Assembly (NCBI GenBank): GCA_016860845.1
Contig: BOKF01000021.1
Span: forward strand, 1 to 64,000
DNA from: Chloroflexota bacterium
GTDB lineage: Bacteria > Chloroflexota > Anaerolineae > 4572-78 > J111
Length of the DNA stretch: 64,000 nucleotides
Direction of reading: 5' to 3'
Shown here: positions 52,001 to 58,634 of the stretch, piece by piece
How positions within the stretch are numbered: the first letter of the stretch is position 1
Layout: each line of letters opens with the position of its first letter
Made by a program: the position numbers and the translations under genes
The notes under the pieces: model-generated
Seen by the model: the letters and a program-made list of their open reading frames with translations, nothing else
Database searches by the model: none
Told to the model about the DNA's origin: nothing

Positions 52001-53954
52001 GCCATCTTGGTTGAGCGAACTGCCCGTAGCGCCTGCTGCGCCAGCAGAAACCGCCGAGGTGGAAACAAGCGCTGTCGAAGCCGAGTTGGAAACTCCCACC
52101 GCGCAGCCAGAACTGGCTGAAACTGAGGCTATGGCTGCGCCTCCTACTTCCGTTGGCGAGGTCGAGGGCGAAGCAGAAGCCGAAGAGGAAATCCCGCCCT
52201 GGCTGGCCGATTTGTCTACAGAAGACCTCAAGCTGCCTTCCTGGTTAAGCGATACACCGGAATTTGCCGCTCCCCATGCTACCCCGACTGAAATCAGCGA
52301 ACCTGAGGCTGAAGTTGAGGCTCTGCCGGCGCAGCTTGATGAAACAGTCGAAGCGGTGAGTGATGAAGTGGCAGCCGTCCCGTCTCCTGTGGATGAAACT
52401 GTCGAACCCGAGCTGCCGCCGGAGTCGGACTGGTTGGTTGGCCTGGGTGCAGCTACTGCGGCGGTTAAAGCCGCTTTGCCCCCGGCGAAAGCGGATGAAT
52501 TTTTTGTCAGTGAGGAAGAAGAGCCTGAACTGCCTGCCTGGCTGCTAGAAACCCCGGAAGCTGCCCGGCCTGCAGAAGAAGCGCCAGTGACTGAGACCAT
52601 CGTCACCGGTGAACCTGAAGCGCCGGATTGGCTCAAAGATTTATCCGAGACTACGCCGCCGGTTGCTGAGACAGAGGCCGCAGAAACGCTCCAGCCTCCT
52701 GCCGAATTCAAAGCATCGCCGGCCGAGCGGATGTCGGACTGGCTGCGCAGTTTTACCCCCAGCGAAGAAGCTTTGGCCGACGAAGACGACAAAGTCGCCG
52801 AGTCGACCGGAGTTTTGGCCGGCTTGGGGCCGCTGCTGCCTGCCGAAAAAATTGCCACACCGTCTCCTGTATTAGCCCCACAGGCGACAGCGTCCACGGC
52901 CCAGGCCGATGCCATGCTCGAAGCGGCGCAGCATTTCTACGCCATTGCCACTCAAGCACCCCGGCCGGCTACTTTGCCCGAACCTTTGACTCAGCGGGAT
53001 CGTTTGTTTGGGAATATCGTGCGGGGAGTGATGTACCTGCTGTTGATCATTTTGATTGCTCTGCCGCTGGCGCCCGGCCTGCAAAAAGTGGTAGACCCGG
53101 CAACCGGCCAAAAAGTGCCCTGGACCGAACCGGCCGGCTCGTTAAGCGCCGTGCTGGACAAACAGCGCCGCGAGCTGGTCAGCGTTCAACTGGGCGCGAT
53201 TGATTTGCAGCAGCCTGGCTCTGTGGCCCTGGTTTCATTTGATTACAGCACCGCCACCCAGGGGGAGATGCAGCCCCTGGCCGAAAATATCATTGGCCGG
53301 CTGCGCGGCCAGGGCATGCGTCTGGTGTTCGTCAGCCTTGAGCCGGAGGGAGCAACGTTAGCCCAGCGATTGCTGGACCAGACCCTGGCCGAACGGGGTG
53401 AAACCTACGGCGCGGAGGTGATCAACCTGGGTTATCTGCCGGGACAGATGGCCGGCATCCGCGAGTTGGTCACCGGGCGCAAACAATTATCAGCCCTGAC
53501 CGATTTTAAAGAAGGATTGACTTTTGCCGCGCCGGAGCGAGCCGCCTGGAATGGCATCAACAATTTGGGGCAGGTGGACGTGCTGATTACCCTCAGCGAC
53601 AACCCGGTCACGGCGCGCTGGTGGATCGAACAAATGGCGGCGGCGGTTCCACCCGACGACGGCGAACGTTACCTGTTGGCCGCTGTCAGCGCTACGGCTG
53701 ATCCCTTCCTGCGGCCCTACCTCGACAGCCAGCAACTGGATGGGTTAATTTCCGGCATCAACGGCGCGGCGGCCATTGAAGCAGGCCGGAAGAATTTTGG
53801 TCCGGCCCGGCAAATGATTGACAGCCAGGGCATTGCCCATTTGCTCATTGTCATCCTAATTGCCCTGGGGACCATGGCGGGCTGGATGCCGCCGGCAGAA
53901 CACAAGCGTAAGGCTAAGGCCGAGGCTGAAATAGAAGCGGAATCTTCGCCTTAG
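46098..53954 (+). CDS. giant acidic Trp-Leu-repeat membrane protein (2618 residues)
   Basis: Residues 1-2280 are Ala/Glu/Pro-rich and very acidic, with about 70 copies of a short motif (I/M/T/V)P(S/A/P/D)WL-x-x-L. Early copies read APDWLTE and later ones MPSWLSELPE. Spacing is mostly 20-40 residues. After this come a membrane segment at about 2310 (MYLLLIILIALPLAPG), a folded domain of about 250 residues (VALVSFDYSTATQG to SGINGAAAIEAGR), a second membrane segment (LLIVILIALGTMAGW) and a charged tail. So the repeat array is cytoplasmic and the domain external. The array looks like a docking rail for partner proteins. Long near-identical DNA blocks show recent internal duplication. Family not recognised. 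Confidence 0.9.
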   Translation: MSTDDLERRPSSTGGLKKLSKLGGTQPKPATQNLVEQVPDWLKRLLTKYGEREGRLAGLGEGGAEVDTIVSAAPGAAPGALSNLLEQMAEEGVPGPSRDQLATSVEWGHSDEPEEPPLDDFLASLGSAQAGRQEAPPAYPPAVEAPDWLNDVIPPAFAPDFDQPLEPALENEAPDWLTEMIPPDTAAPPSPAPARLDEAPDWLTEALETPAVHPPAAPPSPPAPAPPTRSSSAAEDVPDWLTAALASPAEAPPAPAPEPSQADFNVPDWLAEPSAEPSLPGALPPALPTTAETPYAVDVPDWLQDIVTPPGEEEAGYEESEAAVDMPDWLVDIVPPTTAEITPPPAVTPIAPAWNAPDWITSEETGEAPDIGEKPAAPAADTSSWLASEDGLPSLDWLFQEQPPPPAASEAETPVQEDADWLFDSSADLSFEPLPSAPPQTGEAAPSWLDNLPVQEEETAIPDWLQNMEVETAAPSAGFDQLPPWLENLQSDAAPTGQTELDQPAKSEAETPPWLGESDIPPAAPQEAPPQPAAPIRSLKPLKRLSPQPEKPAEPEPGPPLPDWAAGLIPTGVETGPISPALPDWAAGLVPPEASVAGASAPALPDWAKELTPPGAAAKPTPPPLPESPEKPAPRPLSRLSSLSKPAPETPPAAAPAETPGWPVSSPAPAPESEQPAAESPDWLSDLSSEKEEVPAWLAEPDQTTAESSAWLSDSTLAEAGEPSGEQIEADQTFAESSDWLGSLAAKAGEAPDWLADLSGPTQESEETAAAAADDWLLAETPAEEDNLLVERLDWLTQERTEEPAMPAATPSAELEIPDWLADTASIPTPEVPPSPAQLPGEAEPEGLDWLTDWPAAKSSEEPPSPSEEVGAMADMEIPAWLSDLPPASPVEAGPSPAGELPEAEQDIPSWLNELPEVSLGEQGSQPEVTADLDTPSWLTELPESSSSTPLGPAEAELERPPWLADRLDEEPETPSWMAELPEIPAATSAPAYSGVEAEGKPDEGLETPDWLTDLLDSAEPEATAAQPVETGEAEADLETPPWLAEWPEASLAETAPSSGEESQADVEMPSWLSGLRELPEAKLPAPTWGDESADEIELEAPPWLANLAGETGELAEMGGLEAEEMPPAPAAPAELAETAAEAELETPSWLSELPEAPVVETDTEIPSWLSSLPGEPAVEQVGPESEEEIPAWLSDLQSASPVETVETAVEETEAETELEIPSWLTTLPEAFEPEAAPVTLEETGETAAPEAPSWLLTGLPETAEGEPAPAEMSEEVEAEAELEIPSWLGELPPPAVEGETEETPSWLADLGEVPVTAETPEAEAEAMPSWLSGLEKAPAEGVVAEMAETELEMPSWLSELPETPGAETGQVLVAEEAGAEMETPPWLAELSEVSQVETPPVGLTEEAETEAEPEMPASPIEVAEPKAEEEISAWLSELPQAPETEELSAPPSEEGQEEALEIPAWLTGVAGIAGAATAAAMLTDESAAEAEEETPPWLADLQEVAGVEETETGAEAEMPAWLDQLPPVPEIQLPTEDVEAETAEETPAWLADLGEAPVTAETPEAEVGEVPSWLSELPEAAETETAQAEVIAETEAEQEVPAWLAGLPEAPEAAVEEEGQAEAELEMPSWLSELPETPGAETGQVLVAEEAGAEMETPSWLAELSEVSQVEAPPIGMAEDVEVEAELGLPVSPAPQAVGAEVAEPEAEEEIPAWLSELPQAPETEELSAAPVEAGEEEALEIPAWLTGVAGVAGAATAAAVLTDESAAAEEEAPPWLADLQEVAEVEEAETGEEAEIPAWLSELPPAPEAEETSTAVVEEGEAEEALEIPAWLTEIATARAVEVAEIEPAAEEASPSWLADLTEAAEAEPTPAVLAEEVEPEAETPARLAELPQAPTTAEPIEEPESEELVIPAWLTGVRGTVVAVESIEAPEAEAETPAWLAELPPAPETEGVAAEEAEAETELEMPSWLSELPVAPAAPAETAEVETSAVEAELETPTAQPELAETEAMAAPPTSVGEVEGEAEAEEEIPPWLADLSTEDLKLPSWLSDTPEFAAPHATPTEISEPEAEVEALPAQLDETVEAVSDEVAAVPSPVDETVEPELPPESDWLVGLGAATAAVKAALPPAKADEFFVSEEEEPELPAWLLETPEAARPAEEAPVTETIVTGEPEAPDWLKDLSETTPPVAETEAAETLQPPAEFKASPAERMSDWLRSFTPSEEALADEDDKVAESTGVLAGLGPLLPAEKIATPSPVLAPQATASTAQADAMLEAAQHFYAIATQAPRPATLPEPLTQRDRLFGNIVRGVMYLLLIILIALPLAPGLQKVVDPATGQKVPWTEPAGSLSAVLDKQRRELVSVQLGAIDLQQPGSVALVSFDYSTATQGEMQPLAENIIGRLRGQGMRLVFVSLEPEGATLAQRLLDQTLAERGETYGAEVINLGYLPGQMAGIRELVTGRKQLSALTDFKEGLTFAAPERAAWNGINNLGQVDVLITLSDNPVTARWWIEQMAAAVPPDDGERYLLAAVSATADPFLRPYLDSQQLDGLISGINGAAAIEAGRKNFGPARQMIDSQGIAHLLIVILIALGTMAGWMPPAEHKRKAKAEAEIEAESSP
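50149..50650 (+). repeat. internal duplication in the giant gene, first copy (second at about 50974-51480)
   Basis: About 500 bases, including a stretch of over 130 nearly identical bases around 50155-50295, recur about 830 bases downstream. Both copies encode MPSWLSELPETPGAET, then later IPAWLTGV and a Gly-Ala-Ala run. DNA-level identity means the copy event is recent compared with the other repeats. Confidence 0.8.
50974..51480 (+). repeat. internal duplication in the giant gene, second copy
   Basis: Downstream partner of the block at 50149-50650. Boundaries are approximate because similarity fades into the general repeat pattern. It changes the number of Trp-Leu motifs without breaking the frame. 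Confidence 0.8.
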
Positions 53955-53984
53955 CCTCAGCCTTAAACTAAGGAAGGTTGATTT

Positions 53985-54647
53985 ATGGAGACGATTGGCC
54001 CCTTCATTGCCGCAGGGCTGACCCTGATGGTGTTCAGCTATATCTTCGGCGACAACGTGCTGTTCAAGTTAGCGTCTCATATTTTTGTCGGCGTGGCTGT
54101 AGGCTATGCCATCTTGGTGGTCTGGCATCAAGTCTTCTACCCTGCCCTCACCTCCGGGAACCTGATCAGCGTGCTGCCCGCGCTGATCTTGTGCGTGCTG
54201 TTGATCTTCAAAATCCGACCCACCCAGGGTGGGATAACGAATGCCCTGGGGAGCTTAGCCCTGGCCTTTGTGTTAGGCGTCGGTGCGGCGTTGGCTATTG
54301 GCGGTGCTTTATTTGGAACTTTATTACCCCAGACATCGGCGGTAGCCAACATCTCGCTCAATCCCACCCATTACCCGGATACGGAGAATGAGGTGGGCCT
54401 GGTGATCTGGCTCAATAACATCATTGTCGTTTTGGGGACTATTGGCACCTTCTTTTATTTCACCTTTGCCGTCAGGTCAGAGGGGGTTTTAGGCGGTCTG
54501 CGAGAGAGTTTTGTCCGTTTTTGGGCCGGCATGGGCCGCTTGATGCTCATTTTTACCCTGGGGGCCTTATTTGCCAATACGGTCAGCTCGCGCGTGGCCC
54601 TGTTGGTGTCTCGGCTGCAATTTTTGATGGGCTTGTTTGGGGGCTGA
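53985..54647 (+). CDS. polytopic membrane protein, function unknown
   Basis: The 220-residue protein has about six membrane segments; an AAGGAAGG site precedes the ATG. Loops include the region RPTQGGITNALGSLAL and a longer external-looking loop around NISLNPTHYPDTENE. A basic loop, RSEGVLGGLRESFVRFWAGMG (split by a turn), lies near the end. It is unlike known transporters. Position between the giant protein and the MutL-type ATPase puts it in the same system. Confidence 0.85.
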   Translation: METIGPFIAAGLTLMVFSYIFGDNVLFKLASHIFVGVAVGYAILVVWHQVFYPALTSGNLISVLPALILCVLLIFKIRPTQGGITNALGSLALAFVLGVGAALAIGGALFGTLLPQTSAVANISLNPTHYPDTENEVGLVIWLNNIIVVLGTIGTFFYFTFAVRSEGVLGGLRESFVRFWAGMGRLMLIFTLGALFANTVSSRVALLVSRLQFLMGLFGG

Positions 54648-54728
54648 GTTTGTTAAGCTTGGCATTGGGCAAGCCAACGCAAGCTGCCAGACATTTGCCT
54701 TTATTCAGAGTCACATTGTAATTCAGAT

Positions 54729-56534
54729 ATGGCAGAAATTACCATCAACAGCATTTTAGCCATTGATTGCGGGAGTGCGACGACTACGGTTGCCCTGATT
54801 GAACAGGTCAGCGGCGCCTACCGGCTGGCGGCGACAGGTCAAGCCCCCAGCACCTACGAACCACCCTGGCGAGACATAACCCTAGGCATGGTCGCAGCCG
54901 TCCGAGAGGTCGAAAAATCCGCCGGACGGACCCTGTTTAACTCCGGCGGCTGGCCGATAACGCCCCAAAACACCAACCGGCAGGGTATTGATGCCGTGGT
55001 CATTGTCTCCAGCGCCGGGCCGCCTTTGACAGTGGTCTTGGCCGGCCTGATGAAAAACATCAGCCTGGCGACGGCTCGCCGGGCGGCTGCGACGACCTAT
55101 GCTGCCGTCGTCAATGAGCTGTCACTCGATACCGGCTCGCCTACCCCGGCCAATTCTCCATTGTCCAACGGGACGCCGCGCGAAGGTCGTCTCAGCCCTG
55201 AAGCCCAGTTGCAACTGCTTCAAGAGGGCGGCCCGGAAGCCATTATTCTGGTGGGTGGGACGGATGGAGGCGCTGTCCGGCCGGTGATTGATTTGGCCCG
55301 TGTCATTGCTATGGCCCTGCGGATGCCCACTCTGGCCGAAAAACCCATCGTTCTCTACGCTGGCAACAGCGAAACCCGGACGGAAGTGGCCGAAATCTTG
55401 GGACCGGTCGCGCCGCTGCGGGCCGGGCCAAACATTCGCCCGACATTGGCGATAGAAGACCTGGCGGCCATCCAGATGGAGCTGGAAAATCTGTATGTGC
55501 AGCGCAAAATGGCGCAGTTGCCCGGTTTTCAAAAGCTCAACAATTGGTCCCCCTATCCGGTCTTGCCCGCCAGCAAGTCTTTTGAAAAAGTGATCACCTA
55601 TCTGGGGCGGCATAACAACCTGAATGTGCTGGGAGCCGACGTGGGCAGCCGGGCCACTGTGATTTCGGCGCAGGCTGGGGATGACCAAAACTCGATCATT
55701 CGCAGTGACGCCGGGGTGGGGCATAGCCTGGCCTCCTTGCTAAAAGTGGCGCCGCCGGAAAAATTTCAGCGGTGGCTGCCCTTTGAAATGACGCCTGAGG
55801 ATCTGTACAATCGTCTCCTCAATAAAAGCCTCCATCCAACCAGCGTGCCTGAAACCCCGGAAGATCTGCTGCTCGCCCACGCGGTTGCCCGGGAACTCTT
55901 GCGTTTAGTCATGGAGCAGGTTCGCGAAGGCTGGTCGTTGCCGCCGGCGGCGGGCCTGGCCCAGGTTCAATGGAATCTCATTGTCGGTGGAGGACAGACT
56001 TTGACCCGCGCCCCGCAGCCCGGCTATGCGGCTCTGGTGCTGCTAGACGGCCTGGAACCCTGGGGTGTGACCAGCCTGGCCCTGGATGTAGCCGGCCTGG
56101 CCACTATGCTAGGCGCTATCGCCACGATTCAGCCGCTGGCGGCCGTCGAAATTGCGGCGCGGGACGCTTTTTTAAATTTGGGCACCGTGATTGCTCCAAT
56201 GGGACATGGTACGCCGGGCAAGCCGGCCTTGAAACTCAAGGTCAATTATGCCGACAATCACCATGTGGAAACGGAAGTGGCCTACGGTTCAATGCAGGTG
56301 ATTGCTCTGCCACCTGGGGAAAAAGCCACGCTGGAAATCAGGCCCGGCCGCCACTTTGATATTGGTTTGGGCCAGCCGGGCCGGGGCGCTCTGGCCGAGG
56401 TCGAAGGGGGCATTTTAGGGATCATCGTTGATGCGCGGGGGCGGCCCTTACGGTTGCTAAAAGATGAGACCCGGCGACAGGCCCAGATTAGACAATGGTT
56501 GGGCGAACTGGGGGTGACGCATGCAATTGCCTGA
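54729..56534 (+). CDS. glutamate-mutase-L (MutL)-family ASKHA ATPase
   Basis: The 601-residue protein has two actin-like phosphate-binding motifs, ILAIDCGSATTTVALIE at the start and NVLGADVGSRATVISAQ at about residue 295, with a GVGHSLASLL loop and WNLIVGGGQTLTRAP as adenosine-site candidates. This fits the MutL family, named from genes next to glutamate mutase and thought to be a reactivating ATPase. No mutase subunit is in the window, so its role here is probably different. It overlaps the next gene by 14 bp and follows a membrane protein. It may drive or gate the envelope complex. Confidence 0.82.
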   Translation: MAEITINSILAIDCGSATTTVALIEQVSGAYRLAATGQAPSTYEPPWRDITLGMVAAVREVEKSAGRTLFNSGGWPITPQNTNRQGIDAVVIVSSAGPPLTVVLAGLMKNISLATARRAAATTYAAVVNELSLDTGSPTPANSPLSNGTPREGRLSPEAQLQLLQEGGPEAIILVGGTDGGAVRPVIDLARVIAMALRMPTLAEKPIVLYAGNSETRTEVAEILGPVAPLRAGPNIRPTLAIEDLAAIQMELENLYVQRKMAQLPGFQKLNNWSPYPVLPASKSFEKVITYLGRHNNLNVLGADVGSRATVISAQAGDDQNSIIRSDAGVGHSLASLLKVAPPEKFQRWLPFEMTPEDLYNRLLNKSLHPTSVPETPEDLLLAHAVARELLRLVMEQVREGWSLPPAAGLAQVQWNLIVGGGQTLTRAPQPGYAALVLLDGLEPWGVTSLALDVAGLATMLGAIATIQPLAAVEIAARDAFLNLGTVIAPMGHGTPGKPALKLKVNYADNHHVETEVAYGSMQVIALPPGEKATLEIRPGRHFDIGLGQPGRGALAEVEGGILGIIVDARGRPLRLLKDETRRQAQIRQWLGELGVTHAIA

Positions 56535-57615
56535 CCGGCGGATCAATGGGCAAAGTAAAGTGACCATCCGGCGGATGCTGCCCATGCCCGGCGAGGTAGC
56601 AGTTCAGCGCGGCCAGCAGGTGGAAGCTGTGACCGTAGTGGCTCGTGCCAGCACCCCCCACCGCTACCGGCTGATTAATGTGGCCCGCCAACTGGCCCAG
56701 CTAAACGTGGACATGGAGCAGGTGATGTTGAAAGCGGAAGGCGACACGGTTAAGGCCAACGAAGTGATTGCCCGGGCGAAAGGTGGCCTTCCCTTTTTGC
56801 AGCGAGCAGCGCGGACCCCGGCAGCCGGGCAGATCGCCGCGATTGGCCCTGGCTGGGTGCTGCTGGAAACAGAAGGAGCCGTAGTCGAGTTGTCTGCTTT
56901 CATCAACGGCACGGTTGCGCGCCTTATCCCCGACCGGGGTGTCGTTATCGAAGCCAGCGGAGCGGTGATTGAAGCCGCCTGCGGTTTTGGCGGCGAGGCC
57001 TATGGGCCGCTTAAACGCATGGTTGACTCACCTTTTGAAACTCTGGCTGTAGAGACGATTGACGAGACTCTTAAAAATATGATCATTCTGGCCGGCCGCT
57101 CCCTGGACGAGGAGATACTGTACCGGGCCGAAGAAATGCAAGTTCGCGGCATGATTGTTGGGAGTATTGACGCCGCGCTGCTAAAGCTGGAGCCGCCGGT
57201 CAAGGTGAGAGTGGTGGCCACCGAAGGCTTTGGCGATATTTCCATGTCGCGCTATACCTTTGGGCTTTTGGGAACTTTGGATGGCAAAGAAGTATCTATC
57301 CGAGGCCATACCCCGCAGCTCTTTCCTGCCCCAGGCCAGACCCTGGAGGATGCTCAACCGGTTATTCTGGCGACCAGTAGTAAAGCCAGCGCCCTGGCCG
57401 CCGTGTCGGCGGAAAAAGAGAGCAAACCGCTGCTTGCCGTCGGCAGCCGGGTGCGGGTTAGGCATGGTCCCCATATCGGGGCTAGCGGCACCATCACCAC
57501 CCTGCCGCCGAAACCTCAGCCCCTTGAGACCGGCCTGCTTGTACCGGGTGCTATCGTCAACCTCGGCGATGTATCGCCCTATATTCCCCTGGCTAATTTA
57601 GAACAGATCATCTGA
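56521..57615 (+). CDS. barrel-sandwich/KOW-like protein partnered with the MutL-family ATPase
   Basis: The 364-residue protein starts inside the ATPase gene (GGGGGTGA before the ATG). The first 130 residues look like a barrel-sandwich or RnfC-type fold (MPGEVAVQRGQQVEAVTVVA and VKANEVIARAKGG). The last 70 hold a KOW-like strand pattern (VGSRVRVRHGPHIGASGTI). The middle has a conserved IEAACGFGGEAYGPLKRM. I do not recognise the whole. Overlap with the ATPase suggests a stoichiometric partner. Confidence 0.75.
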   Translation: MQLPDRRINGQSKVTIRRMLPMPGEVAVQRGQQVEAVTVVARASTPHRYRLINVARQLAQLNVDMEQVMLKAEGDTVKANEVIARAKGGLPFLQRAARTPAAGQIAAIGPGWVLLETEGAVVELSAFINGTVARLIPDRGVVIEASGAVIEAACGFGGEAYGPLKRMVDSPFETLAVETIDETLKNMIILAGRSLDEEILYRAEEMQVRGMIVGSIDAALLKLEPPVKVRVVATEGFGDISMSRYTFGLLGTLDGKEVSIRGHTPQLFPAPGQTLEDAQPVILATSSKASALAAVSAEKESKPLLAVGSRVRVRHGPHIGASGTITTLPPKPQPLETGLLVPGAIVNLGDVSPYIPLANLEQII

Positions 57616-57841
57616 TTTTTGTAACGACTCCGGTGATTGGCACTTTTTTTCTCCGTCAAGACGAATAAAAATTGGACAAACTACTGTCCAAACAAGACTA
57701 GCCATTTCGGGAATTAAATCGTCTCAGTTCATACGAGTTCTCTCACTTCCCTAACCTCATAAATTCATACCCCCTACATTTAGTAGTAGCATCATTTTAA
57801 ACCCCCTAAATATAGCCTCCGAATTTGCAAATTACCTGGCT

Positions 57842-57869
57842 TTGACATAAAATAAAAAGATGACATACC
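57842..57869 (+). promoter_or_regulatory. promoter TTGACA-N16-CATACC with extended -10
   Basis: Perfect -35, then TGACATACC after the spacer; the -10 is weak but has the extended TG. The predicted start at about 57876 is just before the hairpin at 57879-57914. Confidence 0.45.
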
Positions 57870-57878
57870 TTGTCCTTT

Positions 57879-57914
57879 AGCCTGGGCTGCAAAAATCTGG
57901 CTACAGTCCAGGCT
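57879..57914 (+). promoter_or_regulatory. leader hairpin before the sorted surface protein
   Basis: AGCCTGGGCTG pairs with CAGTCCAGGCT (one mismatch) around a 14-base loop, and GAAGGAGAG follows 7 bases later. It could be a simple leader structure, a REP-type word or a regulatory hairpin. Confidence 0.4.
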
Positions 57915-57935
57915 CAGTATTGAAGGAGAGAACCC

Positions 57936-58430
57936 ATGCTAGACGAACATGATGACGAAGAAGAAGTGGGACAAAATCGGCTTTTTGTCACGCTGGCGAT
58001 TGCATTAATTGGGTTATTGGTTTTGGGTCTACTGGGAGTTGGCGCAGTTTTTATTATCCGCCAAAATATGGACCAGCAAACTATTGCCGCCCAGCCGTCT
58101 CCAACTCTCCTGATCCGGCTGCCCAATCCAACGGCAACCTTCACGCCTATCCCCAAAATCCCAACTAACACGCCTATGCCCACGCCGACGAACACCCCTG
58201 TGGTGGCTCCGGGCAGCGCCAACGGCCAGGAAGCCGCTGTGGGCAATAAGCAGCAGGACAATCCCACGCCCAAACCTTCTCCTACCCGCACTCCCGCAGC
58301 GGTCGCTGCTAAGCCGGCTGGCACCGCCGTCGTGCCCGAAACTGGCTTTGGCGGTCTGGAGGCCGTTTTCATTGCGGTCGGCCTGGCGGCGGTGTTATTC
58401 ATTGCCCGCCGGCTGCGGATGTCTATGTGA
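57936..58430 (+). CDS. surface protein with LPXTG-like (VPETG) sorting signal
   Basis: The 164-residue protein has an acidic N terminus and a membrane segment at about 18-42. A Pro/Thr-rich stretch follows (NTPMPTPTNTP). The C-terminal signal has VPETG at about residue 133, then a hydrophobic helix and RRLR at the end. That layout is what sortases recognise, although the first residue is Val, not Leu. With an uncleaved N-terminal anchor it would be held at both ends unless the N-terminal segment is removed. No sortase gene is in the window. Confidence 0.8.
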   Translation: MLDEHDDEEEVGQNRLFVTLAIALIGLLVLGLLGVGAVFIIRQNMDQQTIAAQPSPTLLIRLPNPTATFTPIPKIPTNTPMPTPTNTPVVAPGSANGQEAAVGNKQQDNPTPKPSPTRTPAAVAAKPAGTAVVPETGFGGLEAVFIAVGLAAVLFIARRLRMSM

Positions 58431-58480
58431 ACAGGAGCGACTTGTTGGCTCCTTGAGTGAATTGAGCTTTTGCTGAAAAG

Positions 58481-58517
58481 CGACCTCTTACGCGGTTGGG
58501 TAAGGGGTCGTTTTTTT
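58481..58517 (+). terminator. rho-independent terminator
   Basis: CGACCTCTTA pairs with TAAGGGGTCG (one G-T pair) around a 10-base loop, followed by seven T. It ends the transcript of the VPETG protein. Confidence 0.9.
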
Positions 58518-58564
58518 AGCCGGCCAGGCCAGGACTGACCGTTAGGTTAAGTTTGGAACTAATA

Positions 58565-58593
58565 TTGATAAATCGTGAGAGGGAGGCTATACT
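58565..58593 (+). promoter_or_regulatory. promoter TTGATA-N17-TATACT of the SH3 surface protein
   Basis: Good elements with optimal spacing. The predicted start at about 58600 leaves 35 bases before the ATG, with AGAGAG as a weak ribosome binding site. Confidence 0.8.
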
Positions 58594-58634
58594 TAGACTC
58601 TTAAGGAAAGTAGAATTTTGGGGATAAGAGAGCG

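Larger units (their letters stand above)
57616..57935. other. 320-bp intergenic region after the envelope locus
   Basis: No terminator with a clear T-tract is seen after the KOW-like gene. The right half has a possible promoter (57842-57869) and a transcribed hairpin (57879-57914). No open frame with a ribosome binding site is present in the rest. Confidence 0.5.

Noticed and set aside
51104..52915. 603-residue Ser-rich open frame on the minus strand, and several similar antisense frames within 46-53 kb
   Set aside because: They are the mirror of the Ala/Glu/Pro codons of the giant repeat gene, have no ribosome binding site and no domain.
57879..57914. Leader hairpin as a riboswitch
   Set aside because: Only one simple stem is visible and no conserved aptamer motif was recognised.
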